64,000 nucleotides of DNA, from positions 186,001 to 250,000 of the forward strand of contig CAVPPJ010000042.1 in the NCBI GenBank assembly GCA_963707065.1. Reading direction: 5' to 3'. The notes beneath the pieces were generated by a model. It was not told where the DNA came from. It was given only the letters and a program-made list of their open reading frames with translations, and made no database searches. Source of the DNA: Palsa-506 sp963707065. GTDB taxonomy: Bacteria > Actinomycetota > Actinomycetes > Streptosporangiales > Streptosporangiaceae. Of the stretch, positions 17,957 to 25,975 are shown piece after piece; the stretch's first letter is position 1, and every line of letters begins with the position of its first letter. A program made the translations under genes and the position numbers.

Positions 17957-19393
17957 ATGATTGAGCAGCCATACGCCTACCGGCGCAGAGAGCTGGCCGA
18001 GCCGGACTGGCGGCGGCTGCCCGGGTGGGCGGACGTCACCGCGGCCGAGTGGGCCTCCGCGCAGTGGCAGCGGGCGCATTGCGTGAAGAGCATCCGCCAG
18101 CTCCGCCAGCTCGTCGGCACCGGACTTGACGAGGCGTTCTACGCCGACCTCGACCGCGACCAGCGGGAGCGGGCGACCATGTCAATGCTGGTGACGCCGC
18201 AGATGGTCAACACCATGGCGCCCGCGGTCGCGGCCAGCGATGCTGGCTTCACGGACGCGTTCTACGCTGACCCCGTCCGCCGGTACATGATCCCGGTTTT
18301 CAGCGACCGCCGCACCGACTGGGCGTCGCACCCGGAGGCGTCGAGGGACTCGCTGCACGAGGCGGAGATGTGGGTGGTCGAGGGGCTGACCCACCGTTAC
18401 CCGACGAAGGTGCTCGCCGAGGTGCTGCCTACCTGCCCGCAGTACTGCGGGCACTGCACCCGGATGGACCTGGTCGGCAACCCGACCCCGGTGACCGACA
18501 AGCACAAGTTCGGGCTGGCCAGGGACGACAGGCTCGGCGCGATGCTCAGCTACCTGCGGGCCACCCCCGGCGTCCGTGATGTCGTCGTCTCCGGCGGTGA
18601 CGTGGCCAACCTGCCCTGGCCGCGGCTGGAGGCGTTCGTGGCCAGCCTGATGGAGGTGGACAGCGTCCGTGACATCCGGCTGGCCACCAAGGCGCTGATG
18701 GGCCTGCCGCAGTTCTGGCTGTCCGACGAGGTGCGTGCCGGGATGGAGCGGCTCGCCGCGACTGCCCGCGAGCGCGGCGTCAGCATCGCCATCCACACGC
18801 ACGTGAACGCGGCCCAGTCGGTCACCCCGCTGGTGGCCCAGGCCGCGAAGGCCATGCTGGAGACCGGCATCCGGGACGTCCGTAACCAGGGCGTCCTGCT
18901 GCGCGGCGTGAACGACAGCCCGGAGCAGCTGCTTGACCTCTGCTTCGCCCTGCTGGACGAGGCGAAGATCATGCCCTACTACTTCTATCTGTGCGACATG
19001 ATCCCGAACAGCGAGCACTGGCGGCTCACCCTGGGCGAGGCACAGCAGCTGCAGCACAAGATCATGGGCTACCTGCCCGGGTTCGCGACGCCCCGGATCC
19101 TGTGCGACGTGCCGTACGTGGGCAAGCGCTGGGTCCATCAGGTGGGCCGCTATGACACGGAGCGGGGCATCTCCTACTGGACGAAGAATTACCGGACCGC
19201 GGTCGAGGCGGACGACCCGGCCGCCCTGGACCGGGAGTACTCCTATTTCGACCCGATCTACATGCTGCCGGAAGAAGGCCAGGCCTGGTGGCGCGCGAGG
19301 AGCCAGGCACCGGCACTCCCGGAGCCGGCCAGCATCGGGCTAGCCAGCGCCAGCCCGGCAGCCACCGCGCCGGTCGGCGCGGCGCGGGCCTAG
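17957..19393 (+). CDS. kamA: Lysine 2,3-aminomutase (KamA-family radical SAM)
   Basis: A 478-residue radical SAM/PLP enzyme that converts L-lysine to L-beta-lysine. The [4Fe-4S]/SAM motif is Cys160-x3-Cys164-x2-Cys167 (CPQYCGHC), and DVPYVGKRWVHQ towards the C terminus carries the Gly-Lys that should bind PLP. It is about 60 residues longer than the clostridial enzyme, partly from an Ala/Pro tail. AGGGG precedes the ATG. Its position opposite kdd-kamDE-kal argues for catabolism rather than antibiotic or osmolyte synthesis. It ends in a 4-bp overlap with the convergent gene. Confidence 0.92.
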   Translation: MIEQPYAYRRRELAEPDWRRLPGWADVTAAEWASAQWQRAHCVKSIRQLRQLVGTGLDEAFYADLDRDQRERATMSMLVTPQMVNTMAPAVAASDAGFTDAFYADPVRRYMIPVFSDRRTDWASHPEASRDSLHEAEMWVVEGLTHRYPTKVLAEVLPTCPQYCGHCTRMDLVGNPTPVTDKHKFGLARDDRLGAMLSYLRATPGVRDVVVSGGDVANLPWPRLEAFVASLMEVDSVRDIRLATKALMGLPQFWLSDEVRAGMERLAATARERGVSIAIHTHVNAAQSVTPLVAQAAKAMLETGIRDVRNQGVLLRGVNDSPEQLLDLCFALLDEAKIMPYYFYLCDMIPNSEHWRLTLGEAQQLQHKIMGYLPGFATPRILCDVPYVGKRWVHQVGRYDTERGISYWTKNYRTAVEADDPAALDREYSYFDPIYMLPEEGQAWWRARSQAPALPEPASIGLASASPAATAPVGAARA

Positions 19394-20058
19394 GCTCCGC
19401 TCTTGTCCTCGATCTCCCAGGCATGGTCGAGCACATGCCAGGCGATGCGGCGCGCGGCGTAGCGGACCGGCCAGCCGCCCGGCGGCGGCGCAGTCTTATC
19501 CGGCGGCTGGCGGAGCGCCCCGATGATCGCCGAGCGCATCGCGGCGATGGCGGGCTCGTCACCGGCCGCGGGCCGGCGGTGCCGCAGCCCGATCTTGCGC
19601 CCGAACGAGGCCTCGGCGCCGATCACGTGCTCGATGATCTGATCGGTGTCCCGGCCGCCGCCGCGCGGCCCCTTCCGCAGCTGCGCCGGGGCGGCCCTGG
19701 CGACGTCACCGAATACCGCCCACGAGGCCTCGACGAGAGCGGCGATCCGGTCGGCCTCGCCGCCCGGCAGCGGATCGTAGTCGCCCGCGGCGATCTCGCC
19801 CGGTGCGCCGAAATCCGTGTAGCCGGCCGTCCCCGGTAGCCGCTCGGTGACGGCAAAGGCGTCCGCGGCGGCGGGCGGCAGTGCCAGCCCGGCCCGTCGC
19901 GCCACCAGCGCGTACCGCGGCAGGTACGCGGCGAGCGTCTCCAGGGCAAGCTCCTCGCTCCGGCCCGAACGGCACCAGCCCGGCCAGGCGGCGGCGCAGG
20001 CGAAAACCCGCTTCTTGCCGATCTCGAGGATCACGTCGGTGACTGGCTGCGCGGTCAT
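19390..20058 (-). CDS. DinB-like / mycothiol-type four-helix protein, function unknown
   Basis: A protein of about 222 residues that looks all-helical, ending YAARRIAWHVLDHAWEIED, with His residues spaced as in DinB-like metalloenzymes (DQIIEHVIGAEASF, HVLDHAWE). I assign the superfamily at moderate confidence and no reaction. Start ATG 20058 (MTAQP) is preferred to ATG 20070 because AATGAT lies 7 nt before it, as in leaderless genes here. It overlaps kamA tail to tail by 4 nt. Confidence 0.6.
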   Translation of the reverse strand: MTAQPVTDVILEIGKKRVFACAAAWPGWCRSGRSEELALETLAAYLPRYALVARRAGLALPPAAADAFAVTERLPGTAGYTDFGAPGEIAAGDYDPLPGGEADRIAALVEASWAVFGDVARAAPAQLRKGPRGGGRDTDQIIEHVIGAEASFGRKIGLRHRRPAAGDEPAIAAMRSAIIGALRQPPDKTAPPPGGWPVRYAARRIAWHVLDHAWEIEDKSGA

Positions 20059-20225
20059 GCCCAGGATCATTCCAGCCCGGTCTGACAGCTTGCGTGCCTC
20101 CGCCCTGGTCGCGACGGCCCAGACTGGACGGGCAACGGCCCGGGCCGCAGCGGTGGCCTGATGGGGAGAAGTGCGGCGGTGTCGGGGTTCCCGCCTCGGG
20201 CTGGGTTTGCCGGCCGGCCGTTCGG

Positions 20226-21521
20226 TCAGTCCTGACCGTGCCTGCCGGGAGAGGCAGGGCCGCGCGCGCCGGCGGCCGTATGCTCCAGTTCATCAACGGC
20301 CAGGCTGTCGTCGCGTTCGGCAGCCAGCCAGGTCGCCATTCGCCGGGCGGCGGCGCGATAGCGCGGATCTTCGATCACCTGGGCGGTGGCCGCACGCAAG
20401 GCGCTGACGCTGGCATTTTTCCGCAGCCGGGTGCCCGCGCCGGCGTGCACCACCCTGGCAGCGTTGTCAGGCTGGTCTCGGCCGAGTGGTACCACGACCA
20501 GCGGTACCCCGGCCATCAAGGCCTTCATGACGGTGCCATGCCCGCCGTGAGTGATGACGGCCGAACAGTACGGCAGGACATCGGCGTGGCGCACCCACCG
20601 CGTGACGGTCACATTCGGCGGGGCCACGATCACCGCCGGGTCCACGGCCGGGCCCGTGGTGATGAGCCCCCGCACCTGAAGCTGCCCGAGGGCGTCGGCG
20701 GCCCGCTGCAACAAGCCTTCCTGCAGCATGACGGTGCTGCTCAGGCCCACGAGCACCAGCGGCCGGCCGGGCGGTCCGGCCCACGGATGGCCGGAGGCCG
20801 CGCTGGCCGCGTCGTCGAGCTGGGGCCCGACGTAGCAGACGTTGGCCGGGACCGAGCCGGGTGCGAAGTCGTAGCACGGGCTGGTGCAGACCAGTATCTG
20901 GTCAGCCTTGCCCATCAGGTCGAGCCCGTCCCGCAGCGGCTCCAGCCCGAACTCGGCGCGGGCCTGATTGAGGGCGGGCAGCCCGGTCCGGAAGACAGCG
21001 AGTGCGAGCGCGGCTGCGGACCGGTCACGCAGGCGGCCAAGGCTCCCCCTGGCGGGCATGAAACCCGTCCCCAGCGGCGGCACCTCAGCGCGGGGAACCA
21101 TGTAAGGGCCGTGCATCACGATGACCGCAGGGACCCCGGCCGCCTCCGCGCCAAACCGCGCCGAAGGAATCAGGGTGTCGACAACCACGACATCGGCCGC
21201 CTCCCGGTGCAGTTCCTCGACCACATCCCGGCAGAAATCGCGCGCGGGCCCGCACAGCAGCCGGTCCCGCACCCGGGCCCACAAGCTCAGCGGATTGCGC
21301 GTCTCCCAGTCCTTCAGCAGGTCCGTCTCAGGCTGCCGCAGATCGTTGTCGGGAGCGTACTTATAGGGGAGGAATACCGCGCCCGCCGACTCGAACCTGG
21401 ACCGCAGCCCTTCGGTGCCCAGGACCCGCACGTGATGACCGCGCGCGACCGCCCGCCGCACCACAGTCTGAACAGCTTCCACGCCCCCGCCGCTATCCCA
21501 GCCGGCCACCAAGATCTTCAC
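20226..21521 (-). CDS. UDP-glycosyltransferase-like GT1 family protein (MGT type)
   Basis: A 431-residue GT-B glycosyltransferase. The C-terminal donor site is THGGHGTVMKALMAGVPLVVVP with GRDQPDNAARV, close to macrolide and flavonoid glycosyltransferases and to MGT enzymes. The N-terminal acceptor domain (MKILVAGWDSGGGVEAVQ) is divergent. GGAG precedes the GTG start. The acceptor is unknown. An MFS transporter is encoded 175 nt upstream in the same direction, a common pairing for glycosylating and exporting a toxic small molecule, but that is inference. Confidence 0.82.
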   Translation of the reverse strand: MKILVAGWDSGGGVEAVQTVVRRAVARGHHVRVLGTEGLRSRFESAGAVFLPYKYAPDNDLRQPETDLLKDWETRNPLSLWARVRDRLLCGPARDFCRDVVEELHREAADVVVVDTLIPSARFGAEAAGVPAVIVMHGPYMVPRAEVPPLGTGFMPARGSLGRLRDRSAAALALAVFRTGLPALNQARAEFGLEPLRDGLDLMGKADQILVCTSPCYDFAPGSVPANVCYVGPQLDDAASAASGHPWAGPPGRPLVLVGLSSTVMLQEGLLQRAADALGQLQVRGLITTGPAVDPAVIVAPPNVTVTRWVRHADVLPYCSAVITHGGHGTVMKALMAGVPLVVVPLGRDQPDNAARVVHAGAGTRLRKNASVSALRAATAQVIEDPRYRAAARRMATWLAAERDDSLAVDELEHTAAGARGPASPGRHGQD

Positions 21522-21662
21522 GGGCTACTCCACGTCAGCTACGGCAGCTGCTCCGCGCGAGCAACCTGCTCAGCTGCCAGTCTCCAGGACAAGCCCGCGG
21601 TAGCCAAGCGCGCCGATCTGGTCACCCGTCCTGCCGGGGCGCCGGCATCGCCGCCCGGCGGC

Positions 21663-21678
21663 CGCCCTGATCAGGGCG
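21663..21678. terminator. 16-bp perfect palindrome after the MFS gene
   Basis: CGCCCTGATCAGGGCG is self-complementary and lies 19 nt past the MFS stop, inside a larger GC-rich dyad with GGCGCCGGC and GCCGGCGCC flanks. It could be a terminator or a protein-binding site; no T-tract is present. Confidence 0.35.
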
Positions 21679-21696
21679 CCGCCGGCGCCGGGGTGA

Positions 21697-22989
21697 TCAA
21701 GGCCGGTGCTGGGCCGGCGCCGGCTCGCCGCCGGGATGTTCCCGGGCGTCGAAACGCCACAGCATCGGCAGCGCCGCGGTCACCAGAGCGGCACCGAGCA
21801 CGCTGAGAACGCCGCCGGAGACCACCGCGATCCGCACCGAGCCGGTCACCGAGGCGACCAGGCCGGCCTCCAGGTTGCCGACTGGCTCGCCCGTGGTGTA
21901 GCTGATCATCTCGAGTCCGGCGAGCCGGCCGCGCAGGCTGGCCGGGATCGTCTGATTCCACATGGTCATCCGGAAGATGCCGCTGACCATGTCGGCCGCG
22001 CCGGCCGCGGCGAGCGCGGCCACCGCCCACCACAGGCCAGGCGCGAAGCCGAACGCGACGATGCCGGCGCCCCAGCCGCAGACGGCCAGCACGATAGCCC
22101 GGCCGTGCCTGCTGACACGCCTGGTCCAGCCGCTGGCCACGCTCATGATCAGGCCTCCGGCCGCCGGCGCGGCGTACAGCACCCCGAGGACGGCCGGCCC
22201 GCCGAGCTGGGCGGCGATGGCCGGGAAGAGGGCGTAGGGGGCGCCGAAGAGCATCGCCGAGATGTCGATCAGGTAGGTGCCGAGCAACTCGGGCCTGCTC
22301 CTGGCATACCGCAGGCCCTCAGCCACGCCGCTCAGGCTCGGCCTGGCCGCGTCAGGCGGTGGCGGGGTCGCGCGCATCCGGCGGAAGATAAGCAGCCCGG
22401 CCACGCAGGCCGCGCTGTCGGCCAGGTACGCCACCGGAAGCCCGCCGGCCGCAATGGCGACGCCCCCGAGTAAGGGGCCGGCCAGGCTCACGGCGTTCCC
22501 GAGCAGCCCGGTCAGCGCCGCCGCGGCAGGCAGCTCGTCCCGGCGGACCAGCACCGGCACCAGTGCCTCCAGCGATGGCCGCTGCAGGCCGTACAGCCCG
22601 GTGCTCAGCACCGCGAGCAGGAACAGCAGCCAGAGCTGATGCCAGGCCGCCGCGTTCAGGGCCAGCGCCGCCCCGCTGCCGCACAGGAAAAGCTGGCATC
22701 CCCTGATCAGCCGGCGCCGGTCTACCGCGTCGGCCAGCGCGCCGCCGAGCAGCGCCGTCGCCACCAGCGGCACCAGTTCGGCGAAGCTGAGCAGCCCGAC
22801 CACGAGCGAGGAATGCGTCAGCTGGTAGGCCTGATAGGGCATGCCGACGAAGCTGATCGAGTTGCCGGCGTACGACCACAGCTGGCCGGCGTAGAGCCGC
22901 CGGAACTCATCCGACCGGCGGAGCAGTGCGATGTCAGGCCCGAGCCCAGCGGCCAGCCGGCGGATCCGCGCCCGCCTGGATGCAGGCAC
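21697..22989 (-). CDS. MFS transporter
   Basis: A 430-residue protein with twelve predicted membrane segments, the enterobactin-exporter-like (EntS/MFS_3) type. Motifs include ALLGGALADAVDRRRLI (motif A region) and GAPYALFPAIAAQLGG in the second half. It probably exports a small molecule. Start is GTG 22989 without a clear Shine-Dalgarno. Upstream glycosyltransferase and divergent nitrile hydratase give the only hints to substrate. Confidence 0.85.
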   Translation of the reverse strand: MPASRRARIRRLAAGLGPDIALLRRSDEFRRLYAGQLWSYAGNSISFVGMPYQAYQLTHSSLVVGLLSFAELVPLVATALLGGALADAVDRRRLIRGCQLFLCGSGAALALNAAAWHQLWLLFLLAVLSTGLYGLQRPSLEALVPVLVRRDELPAAAALTGLLGNAVSLAGPLLGGVAIAAGGLPVAYLADSAACVAGLLIFRRMRATPPPPDAARPSLSGVAEGLRYARSRPELLGTYLIDISAMLFGAPYALFPAIAAQLGGPAVLGVLYAAPAAGGLIMSVASGWTRRVSRHGRAIVLAVCGWGAGIVAFGFAPGLWWAVAALAAAGAADMVSGIFRMTMWNQTIPASLRGRLAGLEMISYTTGEPVGNLEAGLVASVTGSVRIAVVSGGVLSVLGAALVTAALPMLWRFDAREHPGGEPAPAQHRP

Positions 22990-23005
22990 GCCCGGCGGAC
23001 GCCCG

Positions 23006-23041
23006 TGCCGTCCGTGCTGGCGTTGCCGTCCGTGCTGGCGC
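23006..23041. repeat. 18-bp tandem duplication in the MFS/nitrile hydratase intergenic region
   Basis: TGCCGTCCGTGCTGGCG is repeated with an 18-bp period at 23006 and 23024. No open frame of value covers it; it lies between divergent genes. Confidence 0.7.
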
Positions 23042-23147
23042 CATCGTCCGGGGTCGCGCCGCTGCCTGCGCCCCCGCTATCGTCCACAACCAGTCAATGC
23101 TGCCTGGTTACGCCGCCGCCGTCGAACGGTTTCTCCCGATGCTGCGC

Positions 23148-23153
23148 TAGCGT
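23148..23153 (+). promoter_or_regulatory. Candidate -10 element for leaderless nitrile hydratase operon
   Basis: TAGCGT lies 7 nt before ATG 23161 and no Shine-Dalgarno is present, matching the pattern of other leaderless candidates in the window. Confidence 0.4.
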
Positions 23154-23160
23154 GGTGCAG

Positions 23161-23535
23161 ATGAGCAGGGTTCACGACATGGGCGGCCAGGGCGGATTCG
23201 GGCCAGTTCCGGTCGGCGGCGACGATCCGGTCGGTGGTGACGATCTGGCCGGTGGTGACGATCTGGCCGGCGGCGGCGAGCCGTCATTCCCCGCTGACTG
23301 GGAGATGAGAGTCGCCGCCCTCGCGGCGGCGCTCATGCAACGCGGGACTTTTACCGGCGACGAGTTCCGCGATGCCATCGAGCGGATCCCGCCGGCGGAC
23401 TACCTGGCCATGTCTTACTACGAGCGCTGGCTCGCGGCGGTGGAAATGCTGCTGGCCGAGAAGGAACTGCTCACCGGGCACGGCCCGGCGGCGCACGGCC
23501 AGGCCGCCGGGGACGGGCAGGCTGCCGGTGGCTAG
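23161..23535 (+). CDS. Nitrile hydratase beta subunit, N-terminal half (split subunit)
   Basis: A 124-residue protein. MSRVHDMGGQGGFGPVP is the hallmark N terminus of nitrile hydratase beta chains, and the segment FPADWEMRVAALAAALMQRG with YYERWLAAVEMLLAEK matches the helical part that embraces the alpha subunit. Between them is a small tandem repeat GGDD(P/L)(V/A). The polypeptide ends where the C-terminal SH3-like domain would begin, and that domain is encoded by the next gene. This is the three-subunit arrangement known from thiocyanate hydrolase and toyocamycin nitrile hydratase. An 8-nt overlap couples it to the next gene. Confidence 0.85.
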   Translation: MSRVHDMGGQGGFGPVPVGGDDPVGGDDLAGGDDLAGGGEPSFPADWEMRVAALAAALMQRGTFTGDEFRDAIERIPPADYLAMSYYERWLAAVEMLLAEKELLTGHGPAAHGQAAGDGQAAGG

Positions 23536-23794
23536 GTTCGGGATCGGCGCGAGGGTACGGGCCCGGCCGGGCGATCCGGACGGTCACACCAGGCTGCCGC
23601 GCTACATCCGCGGGCAGCAGGGCGTGATCGTCGACGATCACGGCAGCTGGCCGCTGCCCGACGAGGCGGTGCGCGGGACCGCCCGCAGCGAGCCGGTGTA
23701 TGCGGTCCGGTTCGCGGCGCGGGACCTGTGGGGCGCTGGATCGCACTCAGTGACCGTCGACCTGTGGGAGTCCTATCTGGAGGAGGCGCAGTGA
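23528..23794 (+). CDS. Nitrile hydratase beta subunit, C-terminal SH3-like half
   Basis: An 88-residue protein equal to the beta-barrel domain of nitrile hydratase beta chains: FGIGARVRARPGDPDGHTRLPRY with RGxxGVIVxDHGxWPLPDE and YAVRFAARDLWG. GTG 23528 overlaps the previous stop, and the end overlaps the alpha gene as GTGA, so three genes are translated as a set. The frame is clean on both sides, with stop and start codons properly placed, so this looks like a true split rather than a frameshift. Confidence 0.85.
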   Translation: MARFGIGARVRARPGDPDGHTRLPRYIRGQQGVIVDDHGSWPLPDEAVRGTARSEPVYAVRFAARDLWGAGSHSVTVDLWESYLEEAQ

Positions 23795-24384
23795 GCGGCG
23801 ATCATGCGGAACTGCCGGCGGCCGCGCGGGTCCGCCAGCTTGAGGACCGGGTCATCGCCGCCGGGCTGACCACCGACGCCGAGCTCGACGAAATCCTGGC
23901 CGCCAGGTACCGGACCGGGTCCCCGGCCAACGGCGCCCGGATGGTGGCCAGGGCGTGGGCCGACCCCGGTTTCAGGGACCGGCTGCTGGCGGACGGCAAC
24001 GCGGCCGCCGCCGAGGCCGGCTTCGGCGCAACGGGCGGAGGCGGGTACGGGTACCGGCTCAAGGCCGTGGAGAACACCCCGCAGCGGCATAACGTCATTG
24101 TCTGCACCCTCTGCTCGTGCTATCCCACGACCCTGCTCGGGCCGTCTCCCAGCTGGTACAAGAGCTTCGCGTACCGCGCGAGGACGGTCCGCGAGCCGCG
24201 GGCGGTGCTGGCCGAGTTCGGTCTCGAGCTGCCGGGCGGGACCGAGATCGTGGTGTGGGACTCCAGCGCCGAGACCCGCTATCTGGTCGTTCCGGCCCGC
24301 CCGGCATCCTCGGCCGGCCTGGATGAGGATGCGCTGGCACGCCTGGTCACCAGGAACGGGATGATCGGCACCGCCGCGTTCTGA
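23791..24384 (+). CDS. Nitrile hydratase alpha subunit (cobalt type)
   Basis: A 197-residue catalytic subunit. The metal-binding claw is VCTLCSCYP with Cys105, Cys108 and Cys110; Thr between the first two Cys marks the cobalt form. The Cys at 108 and 110 are oxidised to sulfinate and sulfenate in family members. LGPSPSWYKSFAYRARTVREPR follows as usual. The enzyme hydrates a nitrile to an amide (or a thiocyanate-like substrate). No separate activator or cobalt-transport gene is adjacent. Convergent with lgt, 6 nt apart. Confidence 0.92.
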   Translation: MSGDHAELPAAARVRQLEDRVIAAGLTTDAELDEILAARYRTGSPANGARMVARAWADPGFRDRLLADGNAAAAEAGFGATGGGGYGYRLKAVENTPQRHNVIVCTLCSCYPTTLLGPSPSWYKSFAYRARTVREPRAVLAEFGLELPGGTEIVVWDSSAETRYLVVPARPASSAGLDEDALARLVTRNGMIGTAAF

Positions 24385-24390
24385 GCGCGG

Positions 24391-25230
24391 CTAAGTCTCC
24401 GTCGCGTTACTGGGCACCGACTCCGTTGGCTCAGCGGGAGCGGCGTCACCCTTCCGGCGCTGGCTCACGATGAACCACACGATGCCGGTGATGGCCAGGA
24501 CGGTGGCGATGTAGGTGTTGAGGCGCAGGCCGAGGAAATGCTCGGAGGAGTCGATCCGCAAGGACTCCTCGAAGATCCGGAACACCGAGTAGCCGGTCAC
24601 GTAGAGCGCGAACAGGCCGGGCGGCCGGATGCTCCGGTGATGCCCGAGCCACACCAGCGCCGCCGCGAGCGCCAGGTCAAAGATCAGCTCGTACAGGAAG
24701 GTCGGCTGGAACGTGCTGAATGCCGTATAGCCGGCCGGCCGGTGGGCCAGCGAAATCTCCAGGCCCCAGGGCAGCTGAGTCGGCTTGCCGAACAGTTCCT
24801 GGTTGAAGTAGTTGCCGATGCGGCCGACCCCCTGGGCAACGAGCAGCGCCGGGGCGACGGCGTCCATGAACACCCGGACGTCGGCGCCCGCCCGGCGGAC
24901 CCGCCATACGCCGGCGGCCGCACCCGCGGCGATGCCGCCCCATACGCCCAGGCCGCCCGACCAGACCGCGAAAACGCCCCACCAGTGCGGCGGGATATCC
25001 GCCGGGGTCGTGATGTCGAAGTAGATCCGGGCGCCGATGATGCCTGCTGGCACCGCCCAGGTCGCCACGTCGGCGACCAGCGCCGGATCACCGCCTTTTG
25101 CCTGCCACCGCCGCCGGGTGATGAGTATCGCGAGCGTGATCCCGACCACGTACATCAGCCCGTAGACATGAATGAACGCGGGGCCGACGTGAAACCCGCT
25201 GTCCGACGGGCTGGGGATGTACAGGGCCAT
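24391..25230 (-). CDS. lgt: Phosphatidylglycerol-prolipoprotein diacylglyceryl transferase
   Basis: A 279-residue membrane enzyme that transfers diacylglyceryl from phosphatidylglycerol to the lipobox Cys of prolipoproteins. The Lgt signature GRIGNYFNQELFGKPT is near residues 137-152, and HGGL-like WSGGLGVWGG and catalytic-region RRRW are in order. Seven hydrophobic segments are visible. Length is normal for a high-GC Gram-positive without the long C-terminal extension of mycobacteria. Two lipoproteins encoded in this window (the LivK pair) are potential substrates. Confidence 0.95.
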   Translation of the reverse strand: MALYIPSPSDSGFHVGPAFIHVYGLMYVVGITLAILITRRRWQAKGGDPALVADVATWAVPAGIIGARIYFDITTPADIPPHWWGVFAVWSGGLGVWGGIAAGAAAGVWRVRRAGADVRVFMDAVAPALLVAQGVGRIGNYFNQELFGKPTQLPWGLEISLAHRPAGYTAFSTFQPTFLYELIFDLALAAALVWLGHHRSIRPPGLFALYVTGYSVFRIFEESLRIDSSEHFLGLRLNTYIATVLAITGIVWFIVSQRRKGDAAPAEPTESVPSNATET

Positions 25231-25236
25231 GGACCG

Positions 25237-25242
25237 AGGGTA
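25237..25242 (-). promoter_or_regulatory. Candidate -10 element for leaderless lgt
   Basis: Reverse-strand TACCCT lies exactly 6 nt before ATG 25230; no Shine-Dalgarno is seen. Confidence 0.4.
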
Positions 25243-25288
25243 GACCCGCCGCCCGGGTGCTCAGCGCGCCAGGGACGGCCCGATCGGC

Positions 25289-25294
25289 TAGCGT
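25289..25294 (+). promoter_or_regulatory. Candidate -10 element for leaderless O-methyltransferase gene
   Basis: TAGCGT lies 6 nt before ATG 25301 with no Shine-Dalgarno between. Confidence 0.4.
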
Positions 25295-25300
25295 GAGCGC

Positions 25301-25975
25301 ATGTCCAGCCGAACCGGGAAGCTCAGCCCGCAGCTGCATGCCTACCTGCTTGCCCACAGTGCCCCGGCCGATCCGGTGCTGCGCGAGCTCGCGGACGAGA
25401 CCGCCCGGCGGTTCCCGTCCGCGGCCGTCATGCAGATCGGCGCGGAGCAGGGCACCTTCATGACCCTGCTGACCCGGATCGCCGGTGTCACCGACGCCGT
25501 CGAGGTCGGTACCTTCACCGGCTACTCCTCGATCTGCCTGGCCCGGGGCCTGGCCGACGGCGGCCGGCTGCTGTGCTGCGACGTCAGCGAGGAGTGGACG
25601 TCGATCGCCCGGCGATACTGGCAGCAGGCCGGGGTCGCGGACCGGATCGAGCTGCGCATCGGCCCTGCGCTGGACACCCTGCGCGCGCTGCCGGCCGGGC
25701 CATCGCTCGACCTGGCCTTCATCGACGCCGACAAGCCAGGCTACATCGGGTACTGGGACGAGATCGTGCCACGGATCAGGCCAGGCGGGATCATCCTGGT
25801 GGACAACACGCTCTACGGCGGCCAGGTGATCGACCTGGCCGACCAGGATGCCAGCGTGCAGGGGATCAGGGATTTCAATGATCACGCGGCCGCCGACGAC
25901 CGGGTCGAGCTCGTGCTCCTTCCGGTCGGCGACGGGCTCACGCTGGCCAGGAAGTCGCCGGCGTCCCGCGGCTGA
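25301..25975 (+). CDS. O-methyltransferase (caffeoyl-CoA/catechol type)
   Basis: A 224-residue SAM-dependent O-methyltransferase (Methyltransf_3). EVGTFTGYSSICLARGL is the SAM motif, LAFIDADKPGYIGYWD holds the metal-binding Asp and IILVDNTLYGG the second metal-binding Asp-Asn. Divalent-metal-dependent methylation of a catechol-like substrate is expected; the natural substrate is unknown. Its 3' end runs 94 nt into the convergent EamA frame. Confidence 0.9.
   Translation: MSSRTGKLSPQLHAYLLAHSAPADPVLRELADETARRFPSAAVMQIGAEQGTFMTLLTRIAGVTDAVEVGTFTGYSSICLARGLADGGRLLCCDVSEEWTSIARRYWQQAGVADRIELRIGPALDTLRALPAGPSLDLAFIDADKPGYIGYWDEIVPRIRPGGIILVDNTLYGGQVIDLADQDASVQGIRDFNDHAAADDRVELVLLPVGDGLTLARKSPASRG

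Noticed and set aside
20094..21806. 570-residue forward open frame over the glycosyltransferase
   Set aside because: Antisense to a GT1 gene with an intact donor motif.
23528..23535. Split nitrile hydratase beta gene as a frameshift artefact
   Set aside because: The overlap has a proper stop for the first part and a proper GTG start for the second, and three-subunit enzymes are known, so a true split is preferred, unlike the other broken genes of the window.
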